DNA of 64,000 nt from assembly GCA_032209605.1 (NCBI GenBank), contig JASFXZ010000001.1, positions 31,438,619-31,502,618 on the forward strand. Direction: 5' to 3'. Positions 24,601-36,747 of the stretch are shown here, one piece after another. Positions within the stretch are counted from its first letter, which is position 1. Each line of letters opens with the position of its first letter. The notes under the pieces were generated by a model. It had not been told where the DNA came from. It saw only the letters and a list, made by a program, of their open reading frames with translations, and made no database searches. Origin of the DNA: Mactromeris polynyma. Its lineage: Eukaryota > Mollusca > Bivalvia > Venerida > Mactridae. Made by a program: the position numbers and the translations under genes.

Positions 24601-27600
24601 CCTTGAACATATTTCGATTTATATTCATCTAATGAGCACAGGGCCCGATCTCTCAAAACATCTCAAATAGAAATCTCAGCTCAAAATGAGATTTTGCTCA
24701 ATTCAAAGCCTGAGTTTGTGACAATCTCATTTTGGACCCCTTGAAAATATTATGACAAAATAACTCTCCTCATCTTTTTGTTTTGTAATATCGATTTTGA
24801 GTCTGGTCTCAGATGAGAAAATCTCAACAATTTGTGACAATATCTGTGCTGAGATTTAGCTCACATTGAGATACTTCGGGAGATCGGGGCCCCATTTGTC
24901 ATCCCAGATTTGTATGCTCAATTTTAAAGATGTGTAACCTCTACCTATGAATATACATGTAGATGGACTATATTGACGGACTAAAACAGTTCTTTAAGAC
25001 AGCATTGTCTGGACAAATGTAGTCTTATGATAAGTTCTTTGAAATCTGGACATTTCATAAAACCGGACATTTAACCATGTCCCTACAGGGTCCGGTTTTC
25101 AGTGAGTTTACTGTATAGCATTAACAGTTAAATGAAGTAATTGAATAAATACTTACTTCGATGTTCAGTTACTTCTTTCAAATATTTTATAGTTTACTAA
25201 TGCTGATAATATTATTTCATTTCCTAGTTTTTTCTATTATGCCAAATTGTTTCAATGTGTTTTGTTGTGAACATATCAAAATAGCTTGAAACCGGAAGTA
25301 ACGCGAAAATAACAGCATACTCTATAACACAGTGAACATTATACCTTGCAGAAAGTGACAGTCGAGGCTCCAGCAGGTCAGGTGATTGGCTACGTGTCGC
25401 AGTCGTGGAGTTTGTGTAAACCTAGATATATGATACAGACAGCCAATGAAGAAACTGTACTTAGAGTAAAGGGACCCTGTTGTACATGGAACTTATGTGG
25501 TGAAATTGAATTTGATGTAAGATGTAAAACCCTCCTAGACTTCTGGACTGCTAATTTCGAAATAAAACTCAATGAATTCCCAATCACCCCCTCGTTCTGT
25601 ACCAATGATATTTTATTTATATATGTTCAAGTATAGGTGATACATTGATTCTGTCCATCTGTCTGTCACAAAATTGCAGGCTTTCATTCCTATATCAAAC
25701 TTGGTGAAAGTATCGGTGTCACGCCAAAATGAACATAATACATGTTTTATTATCAGCTTCTTCTAGTTCAATGATATTTTTCGTGATAATGGCACTGTGA
25801 ATTGTTTGGACTACTCCCAAACTAGTGGTTGGATTCCACGACCCATTCAATATGCAGATTTGTTGAGATATCTGCCTTTAAAGATAATATGCCTGTGTTT
25901 TTTATGAAAATGTTAAATAAATGGACCATTGAAATGGAAAATATAGATGTTTTCGGCAGAGCCTCGTTCCCGCCGTTTTCGGCAGAGCCTCGTTCCCACC
26001 AAAAGATTGATATATTCTTTTTCCATATACAAGTATCAATTATCTGTTAATATTTTTGTACATCTGTTGACACTCTGGTATTTTTGGTCGTCCATTACGG
26101 CTAGTACACCTTGGTAGCTGTACAATATTACTCTGTTTTCATGGGTATGAGATATTGTTTGATTTATCAGATGAGGAGTAACTCATTACAAAAATAGAAT
26201 TCTCCAATTTAAAGATAAATTTGACCGGTCAGTAGTGAAATAGTAAAGTGAATCTTGTAAACCCTTGTTTAAGTATAAACTACATTCACCTAACCATAAA
26301 AATGCTTAAAAATTATTTTTCTCTTTTATTGATGTGTTTGATGTTAACTTTATCAATATTAGCTATAATACACTTTATTCGGCATAGCTATATAATTTTG
26401 ATTATGACCTACATTTTAGACCAATCAAATGTTGTATATGAAGCTCATTGTTTAAATATGCAACAAATTAGACAATTTGATTGGTTTGTATTTTAAGCAG
26501 AGAGGCACCAAACTGGGTGTCTCAAAAAGATAAATCAGTTTCCCGTAGTGTACCCCTCTGGCGAAATCAGAGTTCCTAAATAGGGCGATTCTTTAGACAT
26601 CATTCTTTCCACGCCATTCGTCTTATTTTTAAGATATTTCTTGTTTTATTTGATGATATTTTTGTATATTTTCAGATATCAACTGCTGATGAAACATCTT
26701 TCTGTGGTCGTATCACAAAACAATGGTCTGGACTCGCTAAGGAAGCATTCACTGACGCTGACAATTACGGGATTTCATTCCCTATTGACCTTGACATTAA
26801 TGTTAAGGCGGTACTTATGGGAGCTGTGTTCCTCATTGTAAGTCTTTATTTCAGTGGAAAAATAAAAGTTTAAGAAAACATTAAGTTACATAGTGATTAC
26901 ATTGCTACTTGCTCAAGCTTTGTCTGGTTCAGACAATATGGCTCTTGATATTGATACCCCCCAATTGATGTTTGAAGAAAGTATCAAGGGTTCACTCCTA
27001 TTTATTTATGAAGGAGTTATGATAGTCTTGCACTGAACCCTCAGTATATAAGGGATCAGCGGTCTAAGGTTAGAGCGCCTGACTCTTGATCCGAAGGTCG
27101 TGAGTTCAAGCCCTGCGATGAGTGGAGTTTGATCACAAACTTCAAAATCCCTCAATTTGGTGCGAGTACTGGTTGGTAGCCAGGAAGCAGTCATCGAGAG
27201 TGACTAATATAAGTTGTAAGAACTTGTTTCACAATTGATGTAAAATAAATAAGTTTAAACTAAACTATAAGGGTCATATTTCGGTGGATTGTTGCGAAAT
27301 ATTACTGACTGATTGCCCAGGTCAGACTAAACAATGCAGAGTTATGTTTCCTGGATGAAGATTAATAGTATTTGGGAGTTTGTGCTTCTGTACACATAAA
27401 TAAGCAGCATAATCTGAATGTTGAATACCGATATGTACACTCGGCACTCGAATCATAAAATTACTCTTATGAATCTGATAGTGACTTATATCGAGCGTCA
27501 AAATGTATCATAATGTTAACTGAGAGCTGATACTCTTTGTGACCCATTTTCTTAGCATTTCTAGTGTGAAAATTGGCTGAGGGAGTGTGACACTAAAACT

Positions 27601-28165
27601 CAATAATTACTCTTATATCTCATACTCGCATAAAATCATCAAAGAAAATGGACCAAAAAGACTGTTCAGCTCTCAATTTACATTGTAATGCATTTTCCAC
27701 ACTCATATTTCCACTACCCTGAGTTAGTTGTGTTTATGTATCCGTTATAATCCCGGGCCCATGGCCCATTCTTGACATCCCTGATTGGACCGAAACTCCA
27801 GAGTAATTGTTGTATGTAATCTGCATACGAGTGCTGCTATAGGATTTACATCCTCTTCTGTAAGTGACGCCATTTCAAGAAAACGCAACATGTGATGTCA
27901 CTATTTGCAAGCAGGAAACAATATTTACTCCATATGGTCAATTCGTTTTCATATTGCCATATGGGGCAAATATTGCTCACTGTCAGTACATGGTTAAGTC
28001 ATATGTGACGTTATCTCGAAATGACGTCATTTAAAGAAGAGGTTGGAAATCCTATAGCGACGCTCATTTGTTGATTGGAGTATCATAGATTTACCATCTT
28101 ATTTACAGGACTTCATGTACTTTGAAAACAATACTCCAAAAGACAAAACTAAGTTGAAGAATTAG
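21598..28165 (+). CDS. PLSCR: phospholipid scramblase, seven coding exons, complete
   Basis: Encodes a phospholipid scramblase of 272 aa, which in this family is a type II membrane protein that moves phospholipids between bilayer leaflets in response to calcium. Coding exons: 21598-21667, 22300-22446, 23084-23161, 24312-24451, 25352-25516, 26676-26837, 28109-28165; all introns are GT-AG and all phases agree. Residues 1-50 are rich in Pro, Ala and Gln. The scramblase domain starts at [15 protein letters not shown] palmitoylation-type cysteine cluster CFCPCC lies at 138-143, and [12 protein letters not shown] (227-238) matches the calcium-binding loop. A C-terminal hydrophobic helix spans about 243-259, followed by a short charged tail. 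Length is slightly below PLSCR1 of vertebrates because the Pro-rich N terminus is shorter. An upstream 5' UTR exon is likely, since AG acceptors sit just before the start codon. Which PLSCR paralogue it corresponds to cannot be said. Confidence 0.95.
21933..22088. mobile_element. CAGTAAAACCTC MITE (PLSCR intron 1)
   Basis: First listed member of the most abundant family here. The ends are CAGTAAAACCTCACTTAAAG at the left and a diverged complement (GACGTTAACTG) at the right, flanked by TA. The middle contains several GACCACCTCAATA-type repeats, so the element is largely self-complementary. TA duplication plus CAGT termini suggest a non-autonomous Tc1/mariner-pogo element. Confidence 0.75.
22300..22446 (+). 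CDS. PLSCR: PLSCR coding exon 2
   Basis: Acceptor TTTTTAG, donor GTATTA. Codes the Pro/Ala-rich linker and the domain start [20 protein letters not shown]. Confidence 0.93.
22453..22605. repeat. diverged TA-type inverted-repeat element (PLSCR intron 2)
   Basis: Begins CAGTCAAATCTTTCTTAAGC; AAGCAGCC near the left is matched by GGCTGCTT near the right. Resembles the variant at 45449-45637. It starts only a few bases after the exon 2 donor. Confidence 0.45.
22780..23015. repeat. diverged relative of the 2892 hAT-like MITE (PLSCR intron 2)
   Basis: Has the ordered blocks ACCATTCCCCTACT, TTTTCCCCTATTT and TGTTAAAAATTCCC of that family, but only moderate similarity and no clear target duplication. 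Confidence 0.35.
23084..23161 (+). CDS. PLSCR: PLSCR coding exon 3
   Basis: Acceptor TTTTACAG, donor GTAACT. Codes [20 protein letters not shown] and the start of the next beta segment, strongly typical of the family. Confidence 0.93.
23380..23470. repeat. dispersed repeat, partner at 54.5 kb
   Basis: AGAAATCCACTAGCCCGACG and the later GACAAGTCT block also occur at 54533-54605. Non-coding; ends unresolved. Confidence 0.45.
23989..24073. mobile_element. short CAGTAAAACCTC-family element (PLSCR intron 3)
   Basis: An 85-bp version: CAGTAAATCCTCAATAATAA at the left, GTGAGGTTTCACTG at the right, TA on the right flank. Arms pair over nearly the whole element. Confidence 0.7.
24090..24261. mobile_element. 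CAGTAAAACCTC-family element (PLSCR intron 3)
   Basis: Left end CAAGTAAAACCTCGCTTAAG, right end GAAGTTTCACTG followed by TA. It lies 16 bp after the previous copy and 50 bp before exon 4. Confidence 0.7.
24312..24451 (+). CDS. PLSCR: PLSCR coding exon 4
   Basis: Codes [11 protein letters not shown], the RPFDIKILN strand and the cysteine cluster [11 protein letters not shown]; donor GTAATA, phase 0. Confidence 0.95.
24641..24893. repeat. MITE with GGGCCCGATCTCTCAAAAC ends, copy 1
   Basis: Left end GGGCCCGATCTCTCAAAACA, right end CGGGAGATCGGGGCCC. The inside is built from ATCTCA / TGAGAT repeats. It lies in PLSCR intron 4. Second copy at 31516-31740. Confidence 0.7.
25352..25516 (+). CDS. PLSCR: PLSCR coding exon 5
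   Basis: Codes 55 residues including [11 protein letters not shown] and [17 protein letters not shown]; donor GTAAGA. The open frame runs on into the intron but family resemblance stops at the donor. Confidence 0.93.
26676..26837 (+). CDS. PLSCR: PLSCR coding exon 6
   Basis: Codes the [20 protein letters not shown] segment with the calcium-binding loop, and the first part of the membrane helix; donor GTAAGT. Confidence 0.95.
26987..27044. repeat. small foldback, partner at 42.2 kb
   Basis: AAGGGTTCACTCCTA-TTTATTTATGA-AGGAGT...ACTGAACCCTCAG is a short hairpin. A closely similar hairpin with AGGGTTCA/TGAACCCT arms is at 42235-42312. Confidence 0.5.
27051..27262 (+). repeat. tRNA-derived SINE, family A, copy 1
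   Basis: The head resembles tRNA-Lys(CTT): A box TCTAAGGTTAGAGCGCC, anticodon-loop-like CTCTTGA, B box GGTCGTGAGTTCAAGCC. It lacks a proper acceptor stem. The body ends with TTGTTTCACAATTGATGTAA and an AATAAATAAG tail, shared exactly with copy 2. It lies in PLSCR intron 6, in the same orientation as the gene. Confidence 0.8.
27829..28066. mobile_element. MITE carrying TGACGTCA, copy 1
   Basis: Inverted ends GAGTGCTGCTATAGGATTT and AAATCCTATAGCGACGCTC, each followed inward by a CTCTTCT and TGACG(T/C)CATTT block. The inner region has the CCATATGG-like centre shared with the copy at 43687-43923. It lies just before PLSCR exon 7. Confidence 0.75.
28109..28165 (+). CDS. PLSCR: PLSCR coding exon 7 and stop
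   Basis: Acceptor TTTACAG. Codes [18 protein letters not shown] and TAG, the usual short tail after the membrane helix. Confidence 0.93.
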   Translation, partial: DFMYFENNTPKDKTKLKN

Positions 28166-30510
28166 GACATTCAAGAGGTGAAGAACTAGGACATGGATAA
28201 TTGTACTCTGTAGAAACTCTATATTTCCGCTTTCTTGAACCATCTTCAAAGTGTACGCTTTGCGTGTTTTTACAATGGCGAAAAGACATGCAGTTTAAGT
28301 TTGTTGATCAACTGATAATCTTACAAGGAAGAAATTTATTGAAGACCATGGAATTAAAATATACAATTCGGATAAAAAAATATCAGTGTTTTGATGTACG
28401 GATTTACATTGAATCAAACTAGATAGGTAACTGCTTGTTGCTGACATCACCTGTTCAATATGTTTATGTGATCAATTATTTTTATGATATTTTTAGAAGA
28501 AAGATCTTTTACTGTTATTGCTTTTCATATTAATATCCTGTGCGTGTTCTTTAAATATATCATATTTAGACAAAGATTTATTCAATCATTTTTTATACTA
28601 CATGTGCAGCACCGTTTGGCTTATCATATGAATTTGGCATGTTTTTTATGACATCGTGTGAACTGTATGCATTTTAGTCAGCTTTCTGTTTTTTTTATTC
28701 ATTTTGTCATCCAAAATTCTGACTTTAGAATCTTCATGATCTGAAGTAGCTGGAAATATTATCTCTCATCACCTAGAAAATAGATTATTGAACTTACTTC
28801 TGGATTAAATCATTATCAATGGCCAAGTTCATTTCGAAAGATTCAAATGCAGTTGTACTGATAAGGAAATTGAATCAGTAAAAATCAAAGCGAGGCATTA
28901 AATATATTTTTCTAAATAAATGGTTTTAACCCATAACAACTTGGAACCAGTCACATTTAACTCCCAAATCACACTCCTAATGCTAAAACTGTGATGATCT
29001 GGGATTTTATGGCAGTATTGATTGTGTCAATTTATAGTAATTATAAAATATAAATCTAGATTTATATCTCCTTTCCTGCTCAATACGATAGTGTTACATG
29101 TCGTTGATATACCATTTGCTAGTACATGTATTATTATAGTCATTGGCCAGTTAATTTTTATCGTTGACATTGAAATAAATATGGGCCTTAGCTTGACAAT
29201 TATGTTTCTGTGCCTTGACGAAGGGAAGTTTTTATATAGAAATCCAAGCCTTATTTTCAATGTTTTTTATTTGTTCGATTCTTTCTTGTTTTCGGATATT
29301 TTAATCAAGTCTCTAGTGTTTTTAATCTGAATAATGTGAACAATTTTATAATATATTGTTTTAACAGTTTCATTTTACTAAGGGTACTTAAAACTGTTAA
29401 GATGTGCTATATATTTTACATGTTTTCACGTAAATGTAATGTTTGTATGAATATATACTGTATAATACTGTACTTATTTATATTGTGTCGTTTACAAGTA
29501 GTGTAGTAATAAGTGGGATGTGTTTATTGTAATGTATTTATTAATACATCAAAACACACAAAAGGACTATAGCCATGAAGGGTCCCAAATTAGGCCCCAT
29601 TTTAATTTTGTGCAAAAAAGGGTATGATTGACTGCTAAACCAATTTTCTGACTATAAAATGGAATTTCACAGATTTGAAGACTTGTGTTGCTATAGCAAC
29701 CACAGATTCCATTTATGAGAAAACAGCATCATTTCGTTAAGAAAGTGGACAAATTAATCTTTTAAGGTGCTGAGTTCACACTGAGATTTTTTTCAATGCA
29801 AAGCTGAACAAAGACACTGAATTTTGGATGATTATGAGATGTGTTAATAAAATACTCCAAGAATTGAATTTATACGTGTGATGCACACATTTTTTTGTGG
29901 CATATAATCCTTCTTAATGACAATACTTCCTACTTTAACTTTGTATTGTACTTATTATTTTGTAACTCAGAAGTGTTGTGTTTTAACTATTCATATTGTA
30001 CACATATAATCCTGTAGCATTTTGATATTTTTACACAGGGAGTATTACTTAAATTTATGTTATTTGTAGTTGTTCTTCGTCTGTTTGAATACTTTGTGTT
30101 GCTTGGCAACAGACAGTGTAGATTCGGTCTTCCCATATCATGTATGATCTGATCCTGATCGACGCTACTCTTGTACTTACATGCTATTTTTAGTTAACTC
30201 ATTTTGGTCAAGAGAACCCATGTTAGGTACAAGGATCATGTGGCATCCACTGTCCGTCTGTCAACATTTCATTCTGATCATTTTTTACGAATTACGCGAT
30301 AGAATTTAGCTAATTTTGGCTCGACACATTTACATTGTTCAAACATTTGCCCTGACTCCTTATTCACATTTTGTTTAACTTAAAATGAAAACAGATGAGC
30401 AGTTCAGTCCCACTGGAGCTCTGGTTTCACGAGTTTATATTCTATCCTATCTTTGCTCTAATTACGTATATCCAAATAGGGATAATAAACTCTTTATAAC
30501 ATAGAAATAT

Positions 30511-30658
30511 TGTGCTCTTTAGTTAACGTTTCAGGCAAAGCCCTTCACCAAAGTCCTGGAAATCTACTAAGCAGTACAAGTATACTTTAGTTCTGCTAAG
30601 TATATTTCCATGATTTTTATGAAGGGCTTTGCCCAGAGAACATGAATTAAAGAGCAGA
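30511..30658. repeat. foldback repeat
   Basis: TGTGCTCTTTAGTT at the left faces AATTAAAGAGCAGA at the right. Further in, GGCAAAGCCCTTCA faces TGAAGGGCTTTGCC, and ACTAAGCAG faces CTGCTAAGT. A 148-bp imperfect hairpin. Confidence 0.65.
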
Positions 30659-31515
30659 ATGTCTTTTATATTATCAGATCTATGGTTATTGCCATATCAG
30701 AACCTTTTCTTATTGCTTCGCTTGTTGTTATAGTGCTGAACATTGTCAGTTACCTTGTTGGTTCAAGTTTTTATTCGATTGTTGCTTAATTACTAAGTTT
30801 TTAAAGCTTTAAAATGGTTTATACAGTGCTTAGTTGTATTCCCCTGTCTAGCTTACGCTCGGTGATGCAGTGTTTTTCTTTGATATTCTCCACATAGTTT
30901 GATAAACCACATATCAGATTATTAGGGATATTGTTTAAGGAAGCATGTCTTAGTTGGTTGATTTTAAATTTGGCATTCTGATGCTTAAAATTTGCTCAAT
31001 TCATTCTGTCGCCATATTTACCAAAAAATCGCATTTTGAGTATTCACTCAAACCTATATTAGCTGAGTTTTCACTCAAATATTTTCCTCATAAATCTGTG
31101 TGTAAGAAACATTTCTCGAGCATTAGGATTCCCACAGATCAACCTAAAATGCTTGAGTGAAAACTCCAAACATCATAGAGAATAGCATTTGATGGAAATC
31201 TCAAATGATTTGAGTGATTACTTGGTGTGAGTATAAAATTTGAGATTTGCAGTGAATATTTTACCTGATATTATAAATTTCATATGATGGCTTTATTGTG
31301 GTGAAACATCATGGGGGGGGGGGGGGGGGTACTTGACTATCAATTTTTTTTTTCTGTAATTTTTATTACAATACAATAAATATTATGCATTGTATGGTCA
31401 GAGGTCCTTTGTTGATGTGTTTGTATAAAATCAGTGTTCAGATAGGTTTGGATTACATAGTTGCAATAATACTTTAATTTGAATTGCTATTTAATAGAAC
31501 TAGTAGGGACATTGT

Positions 31516-31740
31516 GGGCCCAATCTCTCAAAACGTCTCAAATGGAAATCTCAGCTCAATATGAGATTTTGTCTAAATCAGAGCCTGAGTTTGAGTCAAT
31601 CTCATTTTGGATCTCTTGAAAATTTTCTGAGAAAAAAAACCTCATCTCATCTTTTTTGTTTTTTTCTGGTCTAAGATGAGAAAATCTCAACAATTTGAGA
31701 CAATATTTGAGCTGAGATTGAGATGTTTGGGAGATCGGGG
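31516..31740. repeat. MITE with GGGCCC(G/A)ATCTCTC ends, copy 2
   Basis: GGGCCCAATCTCTCAAAACG at the left and TTTGGGAGATCGGGG at the right; internal ATCTCA/TGAGAT repeats as in the copy at 24641. Confidence 0.7.
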
Positions 31741-33087
31741 TTTGTATGATATTAAGCTTGTTTTTGGTGGATTGTAAATTTTATCTCTCTTTTTATTTTT
31801 TTTATTTTGAGGGAGAAACAAACTAACATATTTTAATGGTGACTTGGTATTAATTTGTTACACAATGATGTTCAACTATATTTAATGTAGACATGCATGT
31901 ATATTATATCGTAAATTGTACTTCTTTACAATTCGTGTTCATACTTTATCATTCTATATTCTTGTTAATTTTTGCTATCTTTTTTATTTTATTATTTACT
32001 TATTCTACCAAAATATATGCGTCGGAATGTATATTTTTAGTAATATTTTGCATGCTTTTTGGAATAATATTTTTGGATTTTTTACAAATTATCACAGACA
32101 ATTTCATGGCATAAATTCTCTTAATATTCAATCTGAAGTTAACACGGTCATATTTCTTTTGGGATTATTAATTATTTCTTACATTTAACACAAGAAACCT
32201 AGTTACCTGGTATTATTACCAATCACTAAATGTTTACCAATTATTTACTTGTTGTGTAGTATTTTTTCTTAGAAACCATTGATGTGCTTGGTAGTATATT
32301 TGACCAATCATTGCAAAACATTTATTATGTACATGACTATATGAGCTGTGCGTTAGTCCTATACCTTTATCATTTGTTGGACATTTTCGATCGTCTTATC
32401 CCATTTCAAAAACTAGCTTTGGTGTCACTTACATTTGTGACCAGTAAAATGTCGGAGTGAAAGCTGATTCTATCTGAGAATCCTGTAACGAGACTTTATG
32501 CTTACATTAGTGTTATTATTGTTTTGTTTAATTCTATGAATTTTAAGTTTACCACAATATAACCATCCTGTGGCCGGAATTTAAAATCCACTGTTGCTAT
32601 TTTTTGATATATTGCAACTCTTTAAAAAATTTCCTTATCTTTTTCAGCGAAGAGTATTGGAAATTAACTTTGTTTTCTTTAATAAGGGCATTTCAAATTG
32701 ATCGTGATACATTTGGTGATCTTTCATTATAATTATATGTACTGATACCTGGCATTTGCATATATTTTTGCATTTTTATATTGCCGCAGAAATACATGAA
32801 TATGACTTAGAATTCAATTTATATAAATTGCAGAAAAATCGTAATAAAATAAAACTAGAGATCGGTACCAAACAAGACAAAGTGTTTTAAAAATGTTTGT
32901 TCAAAAATAAAGGAACTGAAATGGACCATCTGATGAAGTTCAGTAGCAATAACCCAGTATTCGAACAAGGGTTCTGATGAGGCCTTACTTTTGTTCTGAA
33001 AATGGTTACCTCCCCTGTTTGTGACTTTTTTGTTGAAATCTTTAAATAAACATGGCATACTCTGAGTTTTGTTTGTTGTTTTGTGAT

Positions 33088-33140
33088 CTACAATATTTAC
33101 CTTCCTGGTTCTTAATCAACAGCCATTTTGATAATCACTT
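33088..33140 (+). repeat. solitary end of the 52.6 kb MITE family
   Basis: CTACAATATTTACCTTCCTG followed by GTTCTTAATC and GCCATTTTGATA matches the terminal repeat of the elements at 51414 and 52637; the other end is absent. Confidence 0.5.
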
Positions 33141-33159
33141 AAAGGAGGAATTCCCAAAT

Positions 33160-33287
33160 GTTTGGTAACTTCCCTAATTTAGGCACTAGTACTGGTTAGC
33201 AACCCAGAAAGCAGTCATCAGGAGTTATTGGTATTAGTTCTAAGATCTTGTTTCACAATTGATGTAAAATAAATAAGTTTAAATTAA
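33160..33287 (+). repeat. tRNA-derived SINE, family A, copy 2 (5' truncated)
   Basis: It retains the body and tail only (GTACTGGTTAGCAACCCAG, AAGCAGTCATC, TTGTTTCACAATTGATGTAA). The tRNA-like head is missing, as expected for a truncated SINE insertion. Confidence 0.75.
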
Positions 33288-35204
33288 GATAATATTAAAT
33301 ATTGATTAACTATGGAATCATAGTGTGACCAATTAGAAACATTGGCTCAGTGTATATACATATTACACTTGTAGACTTAAAATTTCAGATCTCTTGCAAT
33401 GTCAAGATAAGTCTAGATAAGTCCAACAATGATTGGGATGATCATATTAATAGGTAGATATTGAATTATATTATCCGACACTTTTGGCCTTTCATACAGA
33501 GGAATAATGACATGTTTTTTGAGAGAATGTATTTCAAGTTGTAAGCCCAAATGAGTAAATTAGCATAAGTCGTATTTAATTATACAAACAAATATTATCA
33601 CATTTGGTGGTAATTGGATAGTCCCGCGTCAACGCATATTCAGAACTTTCAAAACACTGCAAGGCGATGGTCCATAACACTTAAGTCATGTATATTAAAA
33701 TTTAATTGTCGTTGCGAGCCAAAATATTGGGGCCGCGGCTCCTACGGCCCCTGCTCCTACGCGCATGTAGACGCTGGCCCAAGTAATGATCAGGATCGCT
33801 TGATGATACATTTGTACGTACATTAATGAGAGAACGTACATTTGAGTGTGCGTTCTACAGCGTTCCCGGCTGAACTGCGATGTCTCAATTCAGTCAGGAC
33901 TTAGAATTGTATTCATTATTCGGCATTCTGCTTCAAAACTCAAAATTTACGCAACTGAGACTGAGTGTGGATAGTTTTGAGTGCGAAGTGGATTAAACGC
34001 TATTTAAGCTCTGCACTCTTTATAAGTGAAGATTTGAGATTGAATGAAAGTTTCAGAGCTGAGGTAAACTTGCAAGTTGAAGAATCTTTGTTGCTCATTT
34101 TCTTGGAGATTTGTGTGCACTATGAGACGTGGGAGTAGTTATTAAAAGAGAGAGAATACGTAACTACAGGGAAAGCCACATTCACAAGACAGTGCCTCCC
34201 CACGCAGACCTCCGGAAAAACAACAATCCACAAAACATAAGGCACTAAAGGAGGTCAAACGGTACACATATTAAGACTGAGCGTGGCGTGTAGCATTAAC
34301 ATTCCCCCCAAAATACTCCTATATATCAGAAGCACACCAAAAAGAATATTCAATCATGTCCAACTTTCATTACGGTTGACAAGGGAGACAACTCGATCAA
34401 TTAAATTTCTGGTTGTCTGCCCTGACCAAAATGACCAGTCTTATCTGTTTTACAACCGATAGGAGATAAGACTCCATGCTGGGAGATACCATAAAATATA
34501 TCTACCCAGTCTTGTAATTGAGAGTGGGTGATAAATCCGAATGCAGCGATTATACAAGCTGTTAATTAACATCGAGTGCGCTTTTAGGGAAGAATTTGGG
34601 GGAAATATGACGTTTATAGAAAAGCCTAGAGATAAAATATTGGTGCGGTTAATTTAAGGGTGACAATAAATCGACGTTTAATCTGTAAAGGTGTGAAATT
34701 AAACAAACTAAATAAAATGTTACAAAGTAACAACTTGATTACAATGAGTACATGTATAATTATTTGGATGCTATTGTTTAACCTAATACTTAAAGTGAAA
34801 ATTATCTGTTTTCTGCAAAATGTACTTTCTGCTCAAAACACAGTAAACTCTCATGGAGTGTAGTCTATAAATTTACTAGTTAATTTATATAACGAATGAT
34901 TCAAACTAATTTATGAATCCGACTATATGATGATAATTAATGAATTATATTAGTTCATGATATGTGTGGAAGATCAAATATACACCACACATATTTTAGA
35001 ACTATTTGTCTGTACTATAATATATGTTATGGACAATTTCATGGGCCAGTATCTATATATTTGCTCTGAATTGAAACAAAATGTTTATCGCAATTGAAAT
35101 TAAGTTGCTGCTAAAGAAAATGCGAAATGGTCTTCTAGAAATAATTTAGCGCATCCAGTATAACTATAAACCATGGTCCTACGAACAATACACTCAGCAA
35201 AATT

Positions 35205-35420
35205 TCTAATTGGTCAGTTCGTATTTATTGAATAGACCATACCATATATATCTGTTTTATGACTTTTAATTTTAGGGTTGGTAGTCTTGATCTGTCGTAA
35301 AATTAACCTGATAATAAAAATGGATTAATGTATTCAGAACAGCTGTATTAAGAAATTATTTATGTGATGGTTTTGCATTGTCGAATTTTCATTCACTGTT
35401 AAATAATATCAATAAAACCC
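35205..35420 (+). repeat. diverged partner of the 4.96 kb repeat
   Basis: Shares ACCATACCATAT, TTTTAATTTTAG, a TCTGTCGTAA block and GAATTTTCATTCAC in the same order. Confidence 0.4.
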
Positions 35421-36139
35421 AAGAGAATTATTTTTCAGTGTATAGCACGGCAGTTAGATTGAGATAATATCTTAAGTGACCACGTGTGGAGATATGGCGC
35501 TGTGATCGATATACACATGCAGTTACAATATGAAATCGAAAGAAAAAACTGGAAATCATCAGGTTCAAAGTTAAAAAGGACCAACATTTTATCAAATTTA
35601 CATATTTGTAAAGCTTAAGGAATGAAGATTGTAAAGCCACTTGCACAAATTTAGATTTCTTTTTATTTACTGAGATATTGGGTTTTAAACCCGACCAGTC
35701 CGTTTTTTCCCTTCTTTGTTTATATAGCCATGGTTCGTGTCTTCAAAGTTAAAAAGGACCAAAATGTTATTTCACAATATTTCTGAAAAACGGAATATGT
35801 ATTGCAGAAATGTTAAATTTTTCAAAAAAGTTTGCACAATTTTGATATTTCAATCCGTTGTTGAGATATTAACGATTTCCCACAATTCCCATGTATTTTT
35901 CCCATACCCACGTTATCGACGGTGGCTAAGCGAGGCGCTATGAAAGTTGGGTATGACTCACTGACATTTTCGTGCAATTTCCACTCTCACTTTTCGACTA
36001 CCAGACTAATATAAGTAAATTGTGTGATTTGAGTGTTGAATGAAAGTGTCCATTATAATCCAGGGCCAAGTTATATATATAATAACCGGTCCTGATGTTG
36101 TCTTCTACATTCAATTTACTAATTTACAGCAGATATCTA

Positions 36140-36410
36140 CAGTAAAACCTCAATAATAAGACCACCTTAGGGACTCTTGAAAACAGCTCTTATTTTTTGA
36201 GGTGGTATTAATATTGAGGTTGATATAAGAGCAAAACAGTCAAAATGGACTCGAAAATTGTGGTCTAAATTTTGAGGTGGTCTTATTATTGATGCGGACT
36301 TAATATTGAGGTTGAAAAAAGAGTAAAACTGTCAAAATGGACTCGAAAATTGTAGTCACAATTTGGAGGTGGTCTTCTAATTGAGGTTGTCGTTATGTGA
36401 GGTTTTACAG
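36140..36410. mobile_element. CAGTAAAACCTC-family element, internally duplicated
   Basis: Left end CAGTAAAACCTCAATAATAA, right end TGAGGTTTTACAG followed by TA. The segment AAACTGTCAAAATGGACTCG and its relatives occur twice inside, so part of the element is duplicated in tandem. Confidence 0.75.
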
Positions 36411-36734
36411 TAGTCAGTTTTGTAAATCCAAGTATATTATATAAAAGGCTGTTTACATATATCGCAGTTTAAACGGACCAAGTGTGAATTTTACTTAAAT
36501 CCAATAAAGTATTTATTTCAATGCTTCTATTGTTTTAAGTGGAAATCTGAGACTTGAAATCATGACTTTAACGTTCCGCTAGTTAATCATTAGTTCACGT
36601 TTACGAACTGTGTGTTTTATAGCAACGGAGAGAAAAAACCAATCATTATAATGTTATTTATTTCATTATAATTAGTCGTAAATGTTTATTAAATACTCTC
36701 GCATTTACTGTAATTAAATTATTACATAGATATT

Positions 36735-36747
36735 ATGGCACCTCATG
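36735..36747 (+). CDS. cysteine-motif gene, exon 1 (coding)
   Basis: ATG GCA CCT CAT G followed by donor GTAAGT; codes MAPH. Very short, so support comes from the strong donor and phase match with the next exon. Confidence 0.6.

Larger units (their letters stand above)
28166..33050. other. PLSCR 3' UTR and downstream flank
   Basis: Directly follows the scramblase stop. Candidate poly(A) signals are frequent in this AT-rich DNA (ATTAAA at 28353, AATAAA at 28915, and others later), so the transcript end cannot be fixed. No second gene was recognised. A run of 17 G occupies 31313-31329. Confidence 0.4.
33288..36734. other. intergenic between scramblase and the cysteine-motif gene
   Basis: No gene found. 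34148-34195 repeats the GAGAGAATACGTAACTACAG block of 11.96 kb. 35562-35700 and 35744-35880 share TTCAAAGTTAAAAAGGACCA and look like two diverged copies of one sequence. No clear TATA box precedes the next gene. Confidence 0.4.

Noticed and set aside
26248..26496. 82-aa hydrophobic frame in PLSCR intron 5
   Set aside because: AT-rich intron sequence gives Leu/Ile-rich chance frames; no splice or start support.
27051..27125. tRNA-Lys gene
   Set aside because: Acceptor stem does not pair and the sequence continues into a SINE body with a second copy at 33.2 kb.
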